From assembly GCA_964450685.1 (NCBI GenBank), contig CAYVDN010000004.1, positions 1 to 64,000 on the forward strand: a DNA stretch of 64,000 bases, written 5' to 3'. The notes beneath the pieces were generated by a model, which ran no database searches, was not told the origin of the DNA, and was given only the letters and a program-made list of their open reading frames with translations. This document shows positions 28,274-36,343 of this stretch, in pieces. Numbering within the stretch: the stretch's first letter is position 1; each line of letters begins with the position of its first letter. The DNA is from JBAOHV01 sp964450685. GTDB lineage: Bacteria > Actinomycetota > Acidimicrobiia > Acidimicrobiales > Microtrichaceae. The position numbers and the translations under genes were made by a program.

Positions 28274-29677
28274 ATGGCTGACACCCCCACTCCCGCCTAT
28301 TCAGTGCGAATCCGTGTCCGGATGGTCAACGCTCCGGGCATGCTCGGCCGGCTGGCGAACGCGATCGGCGAGGTAGGGGGCAACATCTCGGGGCTGCGTG
28401 GCTTCGAGGTGAAGACGGCGACCCTCGACGAGGACATCGTCGTCAACTGCACGAGCACCGCTCACCAGGAGCAGGTCCGAAGTGCGGTGGAGGGGATTGA
28501 CGGGATCGACATCCTCGAGTTCGAGGACCGCACCTTCCACATGCACGAGGGCGGCAAGATCGAGGTTCTTCCGCTTGCCCCGGTTCGAGACATCGAGGAC
28601 TTGTCGATGGCCTACACCCCCGGTGTGGCCAGGGTGTGCATGGAGATCAACAAGAACCCGGAGACGGCGCATCGCTACACGATCAAGCGGAACACCGTCG
28701 CGATCGTCTCCGATGGCACCGCGGTGCTCGGCCTCGGCGACATCGGTCCCGAGGCGGCGATGCCCGTGATGGAGGGCAAGGCGCTGCTCTTCAAGCACTT
28801 CGCCGGCGTCGACGGGTTCCCGATCTGCCTGGACACGAAGGATCCCGAAGAGATCATCGAAACGGTCAAGCGGATCGCGCCGACCTTCGGTGGCATCAAC
28901 CTGGAGGACATCGCCGCTCCGGGGGCGTTCGACATCGAGGAGCGCCTCGTCGACGAGCTGGACATCCCGGTCTTCCACGACGACCAGCACGGAACAGCGA
29001 TCGTCACCCTTGCCGCGCTCGAGAACGCGCTCAAGATCGTCGACAAGCAGATGAGCGACATCAAGGTCGTCGTCGCCGGTGTCGGCGCAGCGGGTGTCGC
29101 GGTGTCCAAGATCCTCATGAACGCCGGAGTCCGCAACGTCGTCGGCTGTGACCGCCAGGGAGCGGTCCACACGGGTCGTGAGGGCCTCAACAAGTCGAAG
29201 CAGTGGTTCGCCGAGAACACCAACCCCGAGGGGCTGTCGGGGTCCATCTCCCAGGTGATGCCCGGAGCAGATGTGTTCGTCGGTCTCTCCGGCCCCGACC
29301 TGATCACCCGGGACGACGTGCTGGCGATGGCCTCCGATCCGATCGTCTTCGCCATGGCCAATCCCGACCCGGAGATCCGCCCGGAGTTGATCGGCGACAT
29401 CGCTGCGGTGATCGCGACGGGCCGCTCCGACTTCCCGAACCAGATCAACAACGTGCTGGCGTTCCCCGGCGTGTTCCGCGGTGCACTCGACGCCGGCGCG
29501 AAGAAGATCACCGAGAACATGAAGGTCGCTGCCGCGGGCGCGATCGCCGAGACGGTCCGCCCCGAGGATCTGCGGGCGGACAACATCATCCCGTCCGTGT
29601 TCGACCCCGACGTCGTCATCTCGGTGGCTCGAGCGTGCGCCGAGGCGGCGCGCGCCGACGGGGTCTGTCGCCACTGA
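28274..29677 (+). CDS. NAD-type malic enzyme with N-terminal ACT domain
   Basis: 467 residues. Residues 1-85 form an ACT-like regulatory domain (RIRVRMVNAPGMLGRLANAIGEVGGNI), probably binding a small effector. The rest is a malic enzyme that decarboxylates malate to pyruvate: AYTPGVARVC, KRNTVAIVSDGTAVLGLGDIGP, the metal-binding INLEDIAAP and PVFHDDQHGTAIV, then the cofactor fold VVVAGVGAAGVAVSKI and FAMANPDPEI. Which cofactor it prefers cannot be settled by eye. No ribosome site is visible; a TAGCCT -10 ends 9 nt before the ATG. Confidence 0.92.
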   Translation: MADTPTPAYSVRIRVRMVNAPGMLGRLANAIGEVGGNISGLRGFEVKTATLDEDIVVNCTSTAHQEQVRSAVEGIDGIDILEFEDRTFHMHEGGKIEVLPLAPVRDIEDLSMAYTPGVARVCMEINKNPETAHRYTIKRNTVAIVSDGTAVLGLGDIGPEAAMPVMEGKALLFKHFAGVDGFPICLDTKDPEEIIETVKRIAPTFGGINLEDIAAPGAFDIEERLVDELDIPVFHDDQHGTAIVTLAALENALKIVDKQMSDIKVVVAGVGAAGVAVSKILMNAGVRNVVGCDRQGAVHTGREGLNKSKQWFAENTNPEGLSGSISQVMPGADVFVGLSGPDLITRDDVLAMASDPIVFAMANPDPEIRPELIGDIAAVIATGRSDFPNQINNVLAFPGVFRGALDAGAKKITENMKVAAAGAIAETVRPEDLRADNIIPSVFDPDVVISVARACAEAARADGVCRH

Positions 29678-29738
29678 CACCACGATCGGCCGATCGGCCC
29701 TGGGCGGCTGAGCAGGATCCGGCTGTGGCTCCGGTACC

Positions 29739-31622
29739 ATGTCGCCGGTGACGACGGGGGTGGGCGACGCGCCGCTGGTGCTCGAGAGTCGCGAGCGGCG
29801 ACTGGCCGACTCGCTGGACCGGTGGTTCGACGGTCGGTGGCGTGCTGCTGAGGCGGTCCTCTACGCGCTCGCGGCGGTGGCCGCGTGGGTCGTGCGATTC
29901 GTCCAGGACGACGCGTTCATCACCTACCGCTACGCCAGGAATCTGGCACGCGGACAGGGGCTGGTGTTCAACGAGGGCGAACGGGTCGAGGGCTACACCA
30001 ACTTCTTGTGGACGGTCATGCACTGGCTGCCCGAGCGCTTCGGTTGGTCTACTCCCGTGTTCAGCCAGGTCGTCGGCATAGCGCTGATGATCGGCGCCGT
30101 GGCGGTGACGTTGCGTTTGGCCCGACGCCTGTTCGGCTCGGAGTCGTTCGCCTTCCTCGTCGCTCTGACATTGCTCGCGAACATGACGTTCCTGGCCTAT
30201 GCGACCGGTGGACTCGAGACGATGCAGCAGACACTTCTCGTCACGTCGGTCGCCGCGCTCTTGCTTCCGGTCACCGACGCGGCGCGAGCGGGTGAGACGG
30301 CTCGACGGCTCGCGGCCGGCTTCTGCGCTGGGCTGGCGGTCCTCACGCGAATGGACTCGGCGGTTCTCATCGCCGTGTGGGTCACCGCCTATCTCGTCGC
30401 ACTGTGGCGCCGGTCGTCCGTGGATCCTCCGGCCGGCGTGCATCCCACTTCGGGTGCCGAAACCGTTGCTGGACAGCAGCAATCGCACCGAGATGGTCAG
30501 GGTCGGGTCACAGGTGTTCTCGTCGCTGCCGTTCAGATCGCTGCGCCCGCAGCCCTGCTACTGGTGCCGTGGTTCCTCTGGAAGCTCTCCTACTACGGCA
30601 ACCTGCTGCCCAACACCTTCTACGCGAAGTCGGCCGGCAACCCGATCGTGCCGCCTCTCTACGGCCTGTTGTTCCTGGCTGTCTTCTTCTTCTCGTACGC
30701 AGCGTTCCTGCTAATCCCCAGGTTCCTCAGGCTGCGCCACGACCTGTTCGCGGTTCCCGGGGTGAAACAGGTGCTGGCCGTGGTACCCGTCTGGTGCATC
30801 TACATCTGCGTCGTGGGTGGCGACTTCATGGAGTTCCGCTTCATGGTCCCAATCATGCCGGTGCTGGCCATGGTCGCAGCCTTCCTGATCAACAGCTACC
30901 GCCGCACCTCGATACAGGTGCTCCTGATCGGGACTCTGCTGGTCGTGTCAGCTGCTCACAGGCCGATGCCGACCCTCATCCCGTACCCGGTACTGACATT
31001 CACAGAGCTGAGCCACTGGCCCAATGAGTCGACCACCAGCTGGAAGGGCAAGGGCGAGTTCCTGGCCGAGCAGTTCCCGGGCGGCCCCGACGTGGAGGGT
31101 CAGCCGAAGCTGGCGATCGCTCCGTTGGGGGTGCTGCCGTACTTCGCGGATCTGTCGACCGTCGACATGCTCGGTCTGACCGATCCGGTCACAGCACGGA
31201 CAGGCTACGTGATCCGCCCCTACTACCCGGGCCACGTCCGCATGGCCCGGGTAGAGCATCTGATCGACGAGGGCGTGAACCTGGTCCTGGCGCAGCCCGG
31301 CTCCACCGAGCCCGACCCGGGGCGTGACGCCTACCGGCTCAGCGAGCTCACGTTCCTGTACCCGAGCGTCGACCTGCGGGCCCTGCCCGAAGGCGCGCAG
31401 GTGATCGAGATCCCCCAGGTCGACGGCAAGGTCTGGTTGATCATCTACCTGGCCCAGAACGACAAGGTCGACGCGGCGATTGAGCGCAACGGATGGAACA
31501 CCTATCCGATTGAACGCACCTGTGTGCTGGAGGACATGGACGTGGTCGACGGGTCGGGTCCGCTCGTCGACTTCGCCAACGGCATGTCCCGGATGGTGGG
31601 GGAGCGGACCTGCCCGTCCTGA
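29739..31622 (+). CDS. GT-C membrane glycosyltransferase, AftB-like
   Basis: 627 residues, about nine to ten membrane helices in the first 400 residues and a large C-terminal extracytoplasmic domain. FVQDDAFITYRYARNLARGQG and VFNEGERVEGYTNFLW form the first external loop; the DD pair is the GT-C catalytic motif, and the phrase closely resembles mycobacterial AftB, a beta-arabinofuranosyltransferase of the same length that uses decaprenyl-phosphoryl arabinose. The donor here is inference. ATG 29739 is listed, but TACCAT (29735-29740) lies 7 nt before an in-frame GTG at 29748, which may be the true leaderless start. Convergent with the acyltransferase gene. Confidence 0.72.
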   Translation: MSPVTTGVGDAPLVLESRERRLADSLDRWFDGRWRAAEAVLYALAAVAAWVVRFVQDDAFITYRYARNLARGQGLVFNEGERVEGYTNFLWTVMHWLPERFGWSTPVFSQVVGIALMIGAVAVTLRLARRLFGSESFAFLVALTLLANMTFLAYATGGLETMQQTLLVTSVAALLLPVTDAARAGETARRLAAGFCAGLAVLTRMDSAVLIAVWVTAYLVALWRRSSVDPPAGVHPTSGAETVAGQQQSHRDGQGRVTGVLVAAVQIAAPAALLLVPWFLWKLSYYGNLLPNTFYAKSAGNPIVPPLYGLLFLAVFFFSYAAFLLIPRFLRLRHDLFAVPGVKQVLAVVPVWCIYICVVGGDFMEFRFMVPIMPVLAMVAAFLINSYRRTSIQVLLIGTLLVVSAAHRPMPTLIPYPVLTFTELSHWPNESTTSWKGKGEFLAEQFPGGPDVEGQPKLAIAPLGVLPYFADLSTVDMLGLTDPVTARTGYVIRPYYPGHVRMARVEHLIDEGVNLVLAQPGSTEPDPGRDAYRLSELTFLYPSVDLRALPEGAQVIEIPQVDGKVWLIIYLAQNDKVDAAIERNGWNTYPIERTCVLEDMDVVDGSGPLVDFANGMSRMVGERTCPS

Positions 31623-31623
31623 C

Positions 31624-31647
31624 CGATCGGGTCGGCTGACCGGATCG
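31624..31647. terminator. Bidirectional hairpin between convergent genes
   Basis: CGATC, one G-G mismatch, GGTC, a GGCT loop, GACC, G, GATCG: a 9-bp stem lying between two genes that end toward each other. There is no T-run, as is common in high-GC bacteria. It probably ends transcription from both sides. Confidence 0.5.
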
Positions 31648-31653
31648 TCGGAG

Positions 31654-32889
31654 TCAGTGGGGGCGACCCGAATCGCCCGAGGCGCCCGGAGCGGCGAGTC
31701 GGGTCTTGAGCTTCATCGCCGGCTTCTCCACGAAGCGGTGCGCCACCTCGGTCGTGAGCGCGAGCAGCGGCAGGTACAGCAACAGAGCCAGTCCATCCGA
31801 CTTGCGGCCCACCGTCTCGACCAGCAGCACGCCGAGCGGCACGTGGATCAGGTAGATCGCGTAGCTGCGCACGCCCATGAAAGTGAACAGTCGGAACGAC
31901 AGGAAACGGGCGGCCCAGTGGTCAGGGCAGCGTACGAAGGTGAGCACCATCACCGCGACGCACGCCGATACCAGTGTGAAGCCGTACTCGCCCCAGTAGA
32001 GACCGTCGTGCAGCGACCCGCCGTCGGGGACCAGGAACGGAACATGAAGGCCGAACGGTTCCGCGATGAACGTCCCGGACGCGACCACCAGGGCGCAGAT
32101 CACCACAGAGGCGCTCGTCGCGTGACGCCACCACCGCTCGGCTCGCGGGGTCCAGCTGGCCGGCATCCTCGCGTTCACGAAGGCCAGGACGACGCCGAGC
32201 AGTAGTGCGTCAGGGCGCTGGTACCAGGCGAAGCGGGGCCCCACGTGGCCGCCCAGCCTGGCCAGTCCGATCGCGACCCACGCAGTTGTGAAGGCGATGA
32301 CCAGCGGAGTCACCCAACGCCGACGGACCACGACGATCACGATCAGCACGCCGAACAGGTAGAAGTGCTCCTCCACCGTCAGGGACCAGAGTTGGATCAG
32401 CGGCCTGACCGGGGCAGGCCCTCCACCGACGAGCTCATGATGGACCGGGTGCACGACGTGGTACATGTACGTCCCGCCGGACAGCACGTCGGAGATCGCC
32501 TGGTCGAGCAGCGCTCGTTCGTCGAAGAGCAGGTGCACGGCTAGGAACGCCAGGAGCGTCACCGCCAGGACCGTGTACATGAGCGGGAACAGGCGGAGCA
32601 CCCTGCGTGAGTAGAACTGCTTCAGGTTCACCCGCCCGGAGCGCCGGTCCTCCTCGAGCAGCAGTGTGGTGATAAGGAAGCCGCTGACGACGAAGAACAT
32701 GTCGACGGTCGCGGCGAAGCTGGCGAAAGGAACGAACGCGGCGTGCGTGAGCACGACGAGCATCACGCCCAGTCCGCGCATCCCGTCCAGGGGAGGCGCG
32801 TACCCGAGCTTGTCGGCGTTGGAGACGAACCGCTGCCGACCGTCGGCGGTGCGTGCCGCCGCAACCCCGGTCTCGGTGTCGTCCCCCAC
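31654..32889 (-). CDS. Acyltransferase 3 family membrane protein (OafA-like)
   Basis: 411 residues with about ten membrane helices. The first loop has the family pattern: YAPPLDGMRGLGVMLVVLTHA, with R and H in the usual positions, FFVVSGFLITTLLLEEDRRSGRVNLKQFYSRRVLRLFPLM and LWSLTVEEHFYL. Such enzymes O-acylate (often O-acetylate) sugars of envelope polymers. The acceptor is unknown; a nearby GT-C gene on the other strand suggests cell-surface glycan. The tRNA cluster lies upstream. Confidence 0.88.
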   Translation of the reverse strand: MGDDTETGVAAARTADGRQRFVSNADKLGYAPPLDGMRGLGVMLVVLTHAAFVPFASFAATVDMFFVVSGFLITTLLLEEDRRSGRVNLKQFYSRRVLRLFPLMYTVLAVTLLAFLAVHLLFDERALLDQAISDVLSGGTYMYHVVHPVHHELVGGGPAPVRPLIQLWSLTVEEHFYLFGVLIVIVVVRRRWVTPLVIAFTTAWVAIGLARLGGHVGPRFAWYQRPDALLLGVVLAFVNARMPASWTPRAERWWRHATSASVVICALVVASGTFIAEPFGLHVPFLVPDGGSLHDGLYWGEYGFTLVSACVAVMVLTFVRCPDHWAARFLSFRLFTFMGVRSYAIYLIHVPLGVLLVETVGRKSDGLALLLYLPLLALTTEVAHRFVEKPAMKLKTRLAAPGASGDSGRPH

Positions 32890-33025
32890 TTGCTCCCCCG
32901 GTGTTGTCGACTCGATCCCCTACCGGATCGGGTCGGCACAGATGATGACGGCTCCGACGGGAGCGCGCAACCGGGCCTGATCCCGAAATCGGCTGAGGAG
33001 CCAGTTCCAGTGCTGGTGACGAGAA

Positions 33026-33051
33026 GACCCGACCCCTGCCGGGGTCGGGTC
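33026..33051 (-). terminator. Terminator hairpin of the tRNA cluster
   Basis: A perfect 11-bp stem (GACCCGACCCC / GGGGTCGGGTC) with a TGCC loop, 3 bp after the 3' end of tRNA-Phe on the minus strand. A short TTCTC follows. It fits as the end of the Glu-Asp-Phe tRNA transcript. Confidence 0.65.
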
Positions 33052-33053
33052 GG

Positions 33054-33129
33054 TGGTGGTCGGGACCGGCGTCGATCCGGTGACCTTCCGCTTTTCAGGC
33101 GGACGCTCTGCCAACTGAGCTACCCGACC
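33054..33129 (-). tRNA. tRNA-Phe (GAA)
   Basis: 76 nt including an encoded CCA. Acceptor GGTCGGG pairs with CCCGACC, discriminator A. D-arm begins TAGCTCAGTTGG; the anticodon loop CTGAAAA between TCCGC and GCGGA gives GAA; the T-arm has GGATCGACGCC-type loop. Third gene of a minus-strand cluster. Confidence 0.95.
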
Positions 33130-33199
33130 GGGTCGACGGCTCGGAGGTCTCCCTGACCCGAGCCTCGAATCCGGTCCCGGGTCCACGACCCGGGGTTTG

Positions 33200-33277
33200 T
33201 GGCGGTCCCGACGGGATTTGAACCCGCGACCTCCGGCTTGACAGGCCGGCGTGAACTCCTGACTTCACCACGGGACC
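33200..33277 (-). tRNA. tRNA-Asp (GTC)
   Basis: 78 nt with encoded CCA. Acceptor GGTCCCG pairs with CGGGACC and the discriminator is G, as expected for Asp. The anticodon loop CTGTCAA gives GTC; the T-loop is TTCAAAT. It is a natural target of queuosine and of the GluQ encoded at 23260-24156. Confidence 0.95.
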
Positions 33278-33371
33278 TCGTGGTAGTGCGCGCAGCCCGA
33301 AAGCTGCGAGCGAGGATCGTAGCCCGGGCGTATCGGCGGTTACCAAGTCCGATCCGTTCCGTCGACGATCG

Positions 33372-33444
33372 CACCCCCAACGGGATTCGAACCCGTGTTA
33401 CCTGCGTGAAAGGCAGGCGTCCTAGGCCGCTGGACGATGGGGGC
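33372..33444 (-). tRNA. tRNA-Glu (TTC)
   Basis: 73 nt. Acceptor GCCCCCA pairs with TGGGGGT (one G-U pair). The anticodon loop CTTTCAC gives TTC, and the T-loop is TTCGAAT. The bases after the discriminator read CGA, so CCA is not encoded and must be added, unlike its two neighbours. First gene of the cluster. Confidence 0.95.
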
Positions 33445-33506
33445 CTGCTCCTGCGCGGAGCGTCGAGCAGGTTAGCCCAGTGCCGACGACCCGCCCATCC
33501 GCCCGA

Positions 33507-33980
33507 TCAGCTTGCCAGGGCGTCGACGATCAGCTCGAGCAGGGCGCCGAAGTACTCGTACACGTCGTAGGTGGCGGCCTCGTCGGCGCTCAGCTCGCCG
33601 CGTAGGCCCGAGTCGTCGACGTCGAGCATCGTGCCCATCACGAGCCTGATGTCGTTAAGCGAACGCATCCACGCCATCAGCTGTTCCTCGTCCAGGACCG
33701 TGGCTTCGATGCTGTCGCGAACGACATCCAGTGCCGCTGTGCGACGTTCCATGAGCTCCGCTCCTGCCAGGGCCGCGTAACCCTGGTTGCGTTCTGCGTC
33801 ATCGCCGTAGGGCGGCGGGAAGAGCCTGACCAGCAGCACGCTGTCGGTGCCCAGGAGCTCACGGAGCTGCTCGACGAACGAGGCGATCATCCGACGGACG
33901 TCGGGATCGAGCTCCACCGAGTACGTCCCCTCGGCGGTCCTTCGTATCGGAGACCTGCGGGCGCGGTCGAACAAGCCCAT
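33507..33980 (-). CDS. DUF2017 family protein
   Basis: 157 residues from the ATG at 33980 (MGLFDRARRSPIRR), which follows GAGGTCGGG. A helical protein with LDPDVRRMIASFVEQLRELL, RLFPPPYGDDAERNQGYAAL and LNDIRLVMGTMLDV. It matches the DUF2017 family, usually encoded directly after clpS in actinobacteria as here (7 nt apart). A role with the ClpS/ClpAP degradation system is suggested by this gene pairing only. Confidence 0.85.
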   Translation of the reverse strand: MGLFDRARRSPIRRTAEGTYSVELDPDVRRMIASFVEQLRELLGTDSVLLVRLFPPPYGDDAERNQGYAALAGAELMERRTAALDVVRDSIEATVLDEEQLMAWMRSLNDIRLVMGTMLDVDDSGLRGELSADEAATYDVYEYFGALLELIVDALAS

Positions 33981-33987
33981 CCCGACC

Positions 33988-34278
33988 TCAGTCCTGCTGC
34001 ATGGTGGCCCAGAGGCCATGTTCATGGAGGCGGAACACGTCGCGTTCGGCTTCGCTGCGGTCGCCGCTGGACACGACGGCCTTGCCCTCGTTGTGGACCT
34101 GGAGCATGAGCCTGTGAGCCTCGGCCTTGGAGTACCCGAACAGCTTCTGGAAGACGAACGCGACGTAGCTCATCAAGTTGATCGGGTCGTTCCAGACCAA
34201 CACGACCCACGGGCGGTCGACGGCGAGGTCGTCGAGGAGGTCGGGTTCGAGCAGGCCCACGCCCTCCTGGTGGCTCAT
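33988..34278 (-). CDS. clpS: ATP-dependent Clp protease adaptor ClpS
   Basis: 96 residues. WVVLVWNDPINLMSYVAFVFQKLFGYSKAEAHRLMLQVHNEGKAVV is the N-degron-binding core, with the conserved N-D-P and the H of VHNEG. ClpS hands proteins with destabilising N-terminal residues to a ClpC/ClpA unfoldase. Its start overlaps the end of ctaA by 4 nt (ATGA), so it may be co-transcribed with ctaA. Confidence 0.93.
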   Translation of the reverse strand: MSHQEGVGLLEPDLLDDLAVDRPWVVLVWNDPINLMSYVAFVFQKLFGYSKAEAHRLMLQVHNEGKAVVSSGDRSEAERDVFRLHEHGLWATMQQD

Positions 34279-35231
34279 GGCCTTACCGCCGCGAGGTCTG
34301 CGCTCACGTTGACTTCCTCGACGCCCGTGTCAAAAAGCCCCAGATGGAACCACACGGTCATGGCCACCACAGCGACGGCGCCGGCGATGTGGGCCACCAC
34401 GAGGAGCGGCGGGATCCCGAGCCAGTACTGGGCGTATCCGATGGCACCCTGCGAGACGATGACGGCCAGCAGGGCCGTGGCACGTCGCATCACATCACGA
34501 GGCGCTCCACTGCGGGCCAGGTGGACCGAGAGAGCGAGGACGGTGAACAGGAACACCCACATGTTCAGGCTGTGCACGCGGGCCACGTCAGGAATGAACC
34601 ATCCGAACCGTCTCGCGTCGGCGCCGCCGGCGTTGGGTCCCGTGCCGGTCAGGGCCGGCCCGGTCAGCATGAGCATCGCGGCCAGGCCGATCGCGATCCG
34701 CGAGACGACCACGGCCGAGTGGTCCACCAACTCCCTTGCTGGTTCGGTCCCGTGACGTGACTTCCACGCGAGGACGACGGAGACGACCAGAAGCAGGATC
34801 GACAGCACGAAGTGCGAGGCGACCGAAGCCGGGTGCAGATGCGTCAGGACGGTTATGCCCCCCAGGGGCATCTGGCCGACGATTCCGACGACCAGAGCGA
34901 GGGACCAGTGGAAGAGGTCCTTGCGGTAGGGGACGCGTGCCCGCGCTGCGAGAACTGCGAGGGCCGACACCAGGATCGTCGCCAGCCCGCTGAAGATCCT
35001 GTTCGTCTGCTCGATCGTCTGGTTGGGATGCCGGAAGCTGATGAAGTCGTCGGACGTGCACCGCGGCCAGGTGTCACACCCCATCCCGGACCCGGTCAGA
35101 CGCACGGCAGCCCCGGTCACGATGACGACCACGACGACCGCCAAGGCGATCGAGGTGACGGTGCGGAAGGCCCCGATGGACACCGTCCAGCGTCGTGGGC
35201 TCCCGAGAAGTCCGGAAGAGGTGTCGCTCAC
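34275..35231 (-). CDS. ctaA: Heme A synthase CtaA (COX15)
   Basis: 318 residues from the GTG at 35231, about eight membrane helices. GAAVRLTGSGMGCDTWPRC is the family's first-loop signature; HPNQTIEQTNRIFSG provides His and Glu residues of the first heme site, and later His occur in THLHPASVASHF and ARVHSLNMW and VVAHIAG. It hydroxylates heme O to heme A for the oxidase encoded at 36339-43849. The frame is open much further upstream, but TACGCT (35240-35245) ends 8 nt before this GTG. Divergent from ctaB. Confidence 0.92.
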   Translation of the reverse strand: MSDTSSGLLGSPRRWTVSIGAFRTVTSIALAVVVVVIVTGAAVRLTGSGMGCDTWPRCTSDDFISFRHPNQTIEQTNRIFSGLATILVSALAVLAARARVPYRKDLFHWSLALVVGIVGQMPLGGITVLTHLHPASVASHFVLSILLLVVSVVLAWKSRHGTEPARELVDHSAVVVSRIAIGLAAMLMLTGPALTGTGPNAGGADARRFGWFIPDVARVHSLNMWVFLFTVLALSVHLARSGAPRDVMRRATALLAVIVSQGAIGYAQYWLGIPPLLVVAHIAGAVAVVAMTVWFHLGLFDTGVEEVNVSADLAAVRP

Positions 35232-35306
35232 TGGCTGCAAGCGTAGGTCGCCCGTGAGCGGAGTTTTGGCGGGACCGGTCCGGCGGAACCTACCGTGGAG
35301 ACGTCT

Positions 35307-36224
35307 ATGGTCGCGCCGGCACTGCACCCCCCCGTCTCGATAGGCACCAAGGTCGGTGCCTACGTCGCGCTGACCAAGCCCCGCATCATCGAGCTTCTTC
35401 TCGTCACAACGGTGCCAGCGATGGTCGTGGCAGAACAAGGCATGCCATCGGTGTGGCTGATGATCGCCACAGTCATCGGAGGCACCCTCGCCGCGGGCGG
35501 AGCCAACGCCACCAACATGTACGTCGACCGTGACATCGACGCGTTGATGAACCGGACCAAGGGCAGGCCCCTGGTCACCGGTGCAGTGACCCCCCGTGCG
35601 GCGCTCGTATTCGCCGTGGCCATAGAGGCGCTCGCGTTCGTCTGGCTCTGGGCCCTGGTGAATCCGTTGTCGGCCGTGCTGGGGTTGTCGGCCTGTCTCT
35701 TCTACGTGTTCGTCTACACGCTCTGGCTCAAGCGCAGCTCCCGTCAGAACATCGTCATCGGCGGCGCAGCAGGTGCAATTCCCGTGTTGATCGGTTGGTC
35801 GGCGGTGACCGACTCCGTAGCCGAGACCTTCGGTTGGGCGCCGGTGATGCTGTTCGCGCTCATGTTCTTCTGGACACCGCCGCACTTCTGGGCGCTGGCC
35901 ATCAAGTACAAGGACGACTACGCCGCCGCCGAGGTCCCGATGCTGCCGGTCGTGGCCAGCTACCGCGAGACGACGAACAACATCCTCATCTACACACTCC
36001 TGGTCGTTGCCTGCTCGTTCGGGTTCGGTGTGGCCGCCGATCTGGGGCCTCTCTACTGGGTCTCCGCGGCAGTGCTCGGCGCCGTCTTCACCTGGATGGC
36101 GCTGGAGGTGCGACGCACGGAGTCGCCTTCGATGGCCATCAAGCTCTTCACCTTCTCGATCACCTACGTCACGCTGCTGTTCGGTGTGATGGCCGCTGAC
36201 GTCCTGTTGAGGCAGGGTTGGTGA
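35307..36224 (+). CDS. ctaB: Protoheme IX farnesyltransferase CtaB
   Basis: 305 residues, eight or nine membrane helices. UbiA-type prenyltransferase: LTKPRIIELLLVTT, the first Asp-rich motif ATNMYVDRDIDALMNRTKGRPLVTG and the second part KYKDDYAAAEVPMLPVV. It adds a farnesyl group to heme B to give heme O, the substrate of CtaA. ATG 35307 follows GTGGAG by 6 nt; a TACCGT lies 10 nt upstream. It precedes the oxidase operon. Confidence 0.95.
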   Translation: MVAPALHPPVSIGTKVGAYVALTKPRIIELLLVTTVPAMVVAEQGMPSVWLMIATVIGGTLAAGGANATNMYVDRDIDALMNRTKGRPLVTGAVTPRAALVFAVAIEALAFVWLWALVNPLSAVLGLSACLFYVFVYTLWLKRSSRQNIVIGGAAGAIPVLIGWSAVTDSVAETFGWAPVMLFALMFFWTPPHFWALAIKYKDDYAAAEVPMLPVVASYRETTNNILIYTLLVVACSFGFGVAADLGPLYWVSAAVLGAVFTWMALEVRRTESPSMAIKLFTFSITYVTLLFGVMAADVLLRQGW

Positions 36225-36258
36225 CCTGAGGGTTTTCTTCGTCGGCGGGCGGTCGCGG

Positions 36259-36264
36259 TAGGGT
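36259..36264 (+). promoter_or_regulatory. Possible -10 (TAGGGT) of the oxidase operon
   Basis: TAGGGT, identical to the -10 hexamers proposed for clpB and the ABC exporter, lies 75 nt before the main ATG at 36339. No convincing -35 is seen (TTCTTC at 36235-36240). Confidence 0.35.
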
Positions 36265-36306
36265 CCCGTCGGCCGGGTGGGCATCGACGCCCGTCACAGC
36301 ACACAG

Positions 36307-36343
36307 AGGCATCACGACATGGCCGAAGGCATCACGACATGGC
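36307..36343 (+). repeat. 17-bp tandem repeat duplicating the start region, with a 9-codon upstream ORF
   Basis: AGGCATCACGACATGGC occurs at 36307-36323 and again at 36327-36343, a 20-bp period. Each copy holds an AGG and an ATG. The second ATG (36339) starts the subunit I-like gene. The first (36319) opens MAEGITTWH and stops at 36348, in another frame and past the main start. It may act as a decoy or as translational coupling; it could also be a recent neutral duplication. Confidence 0.75.

Noticed and set aside
33176..33195. CCCGGGTC-CAC-GACCCGGG hairpin between tRNA-Phe and tRNA-Asp as a terminator
   Set aside because: It lies between tRNAs of one cluster and has no T-run on the minus strand; it is as likely a processing structure.
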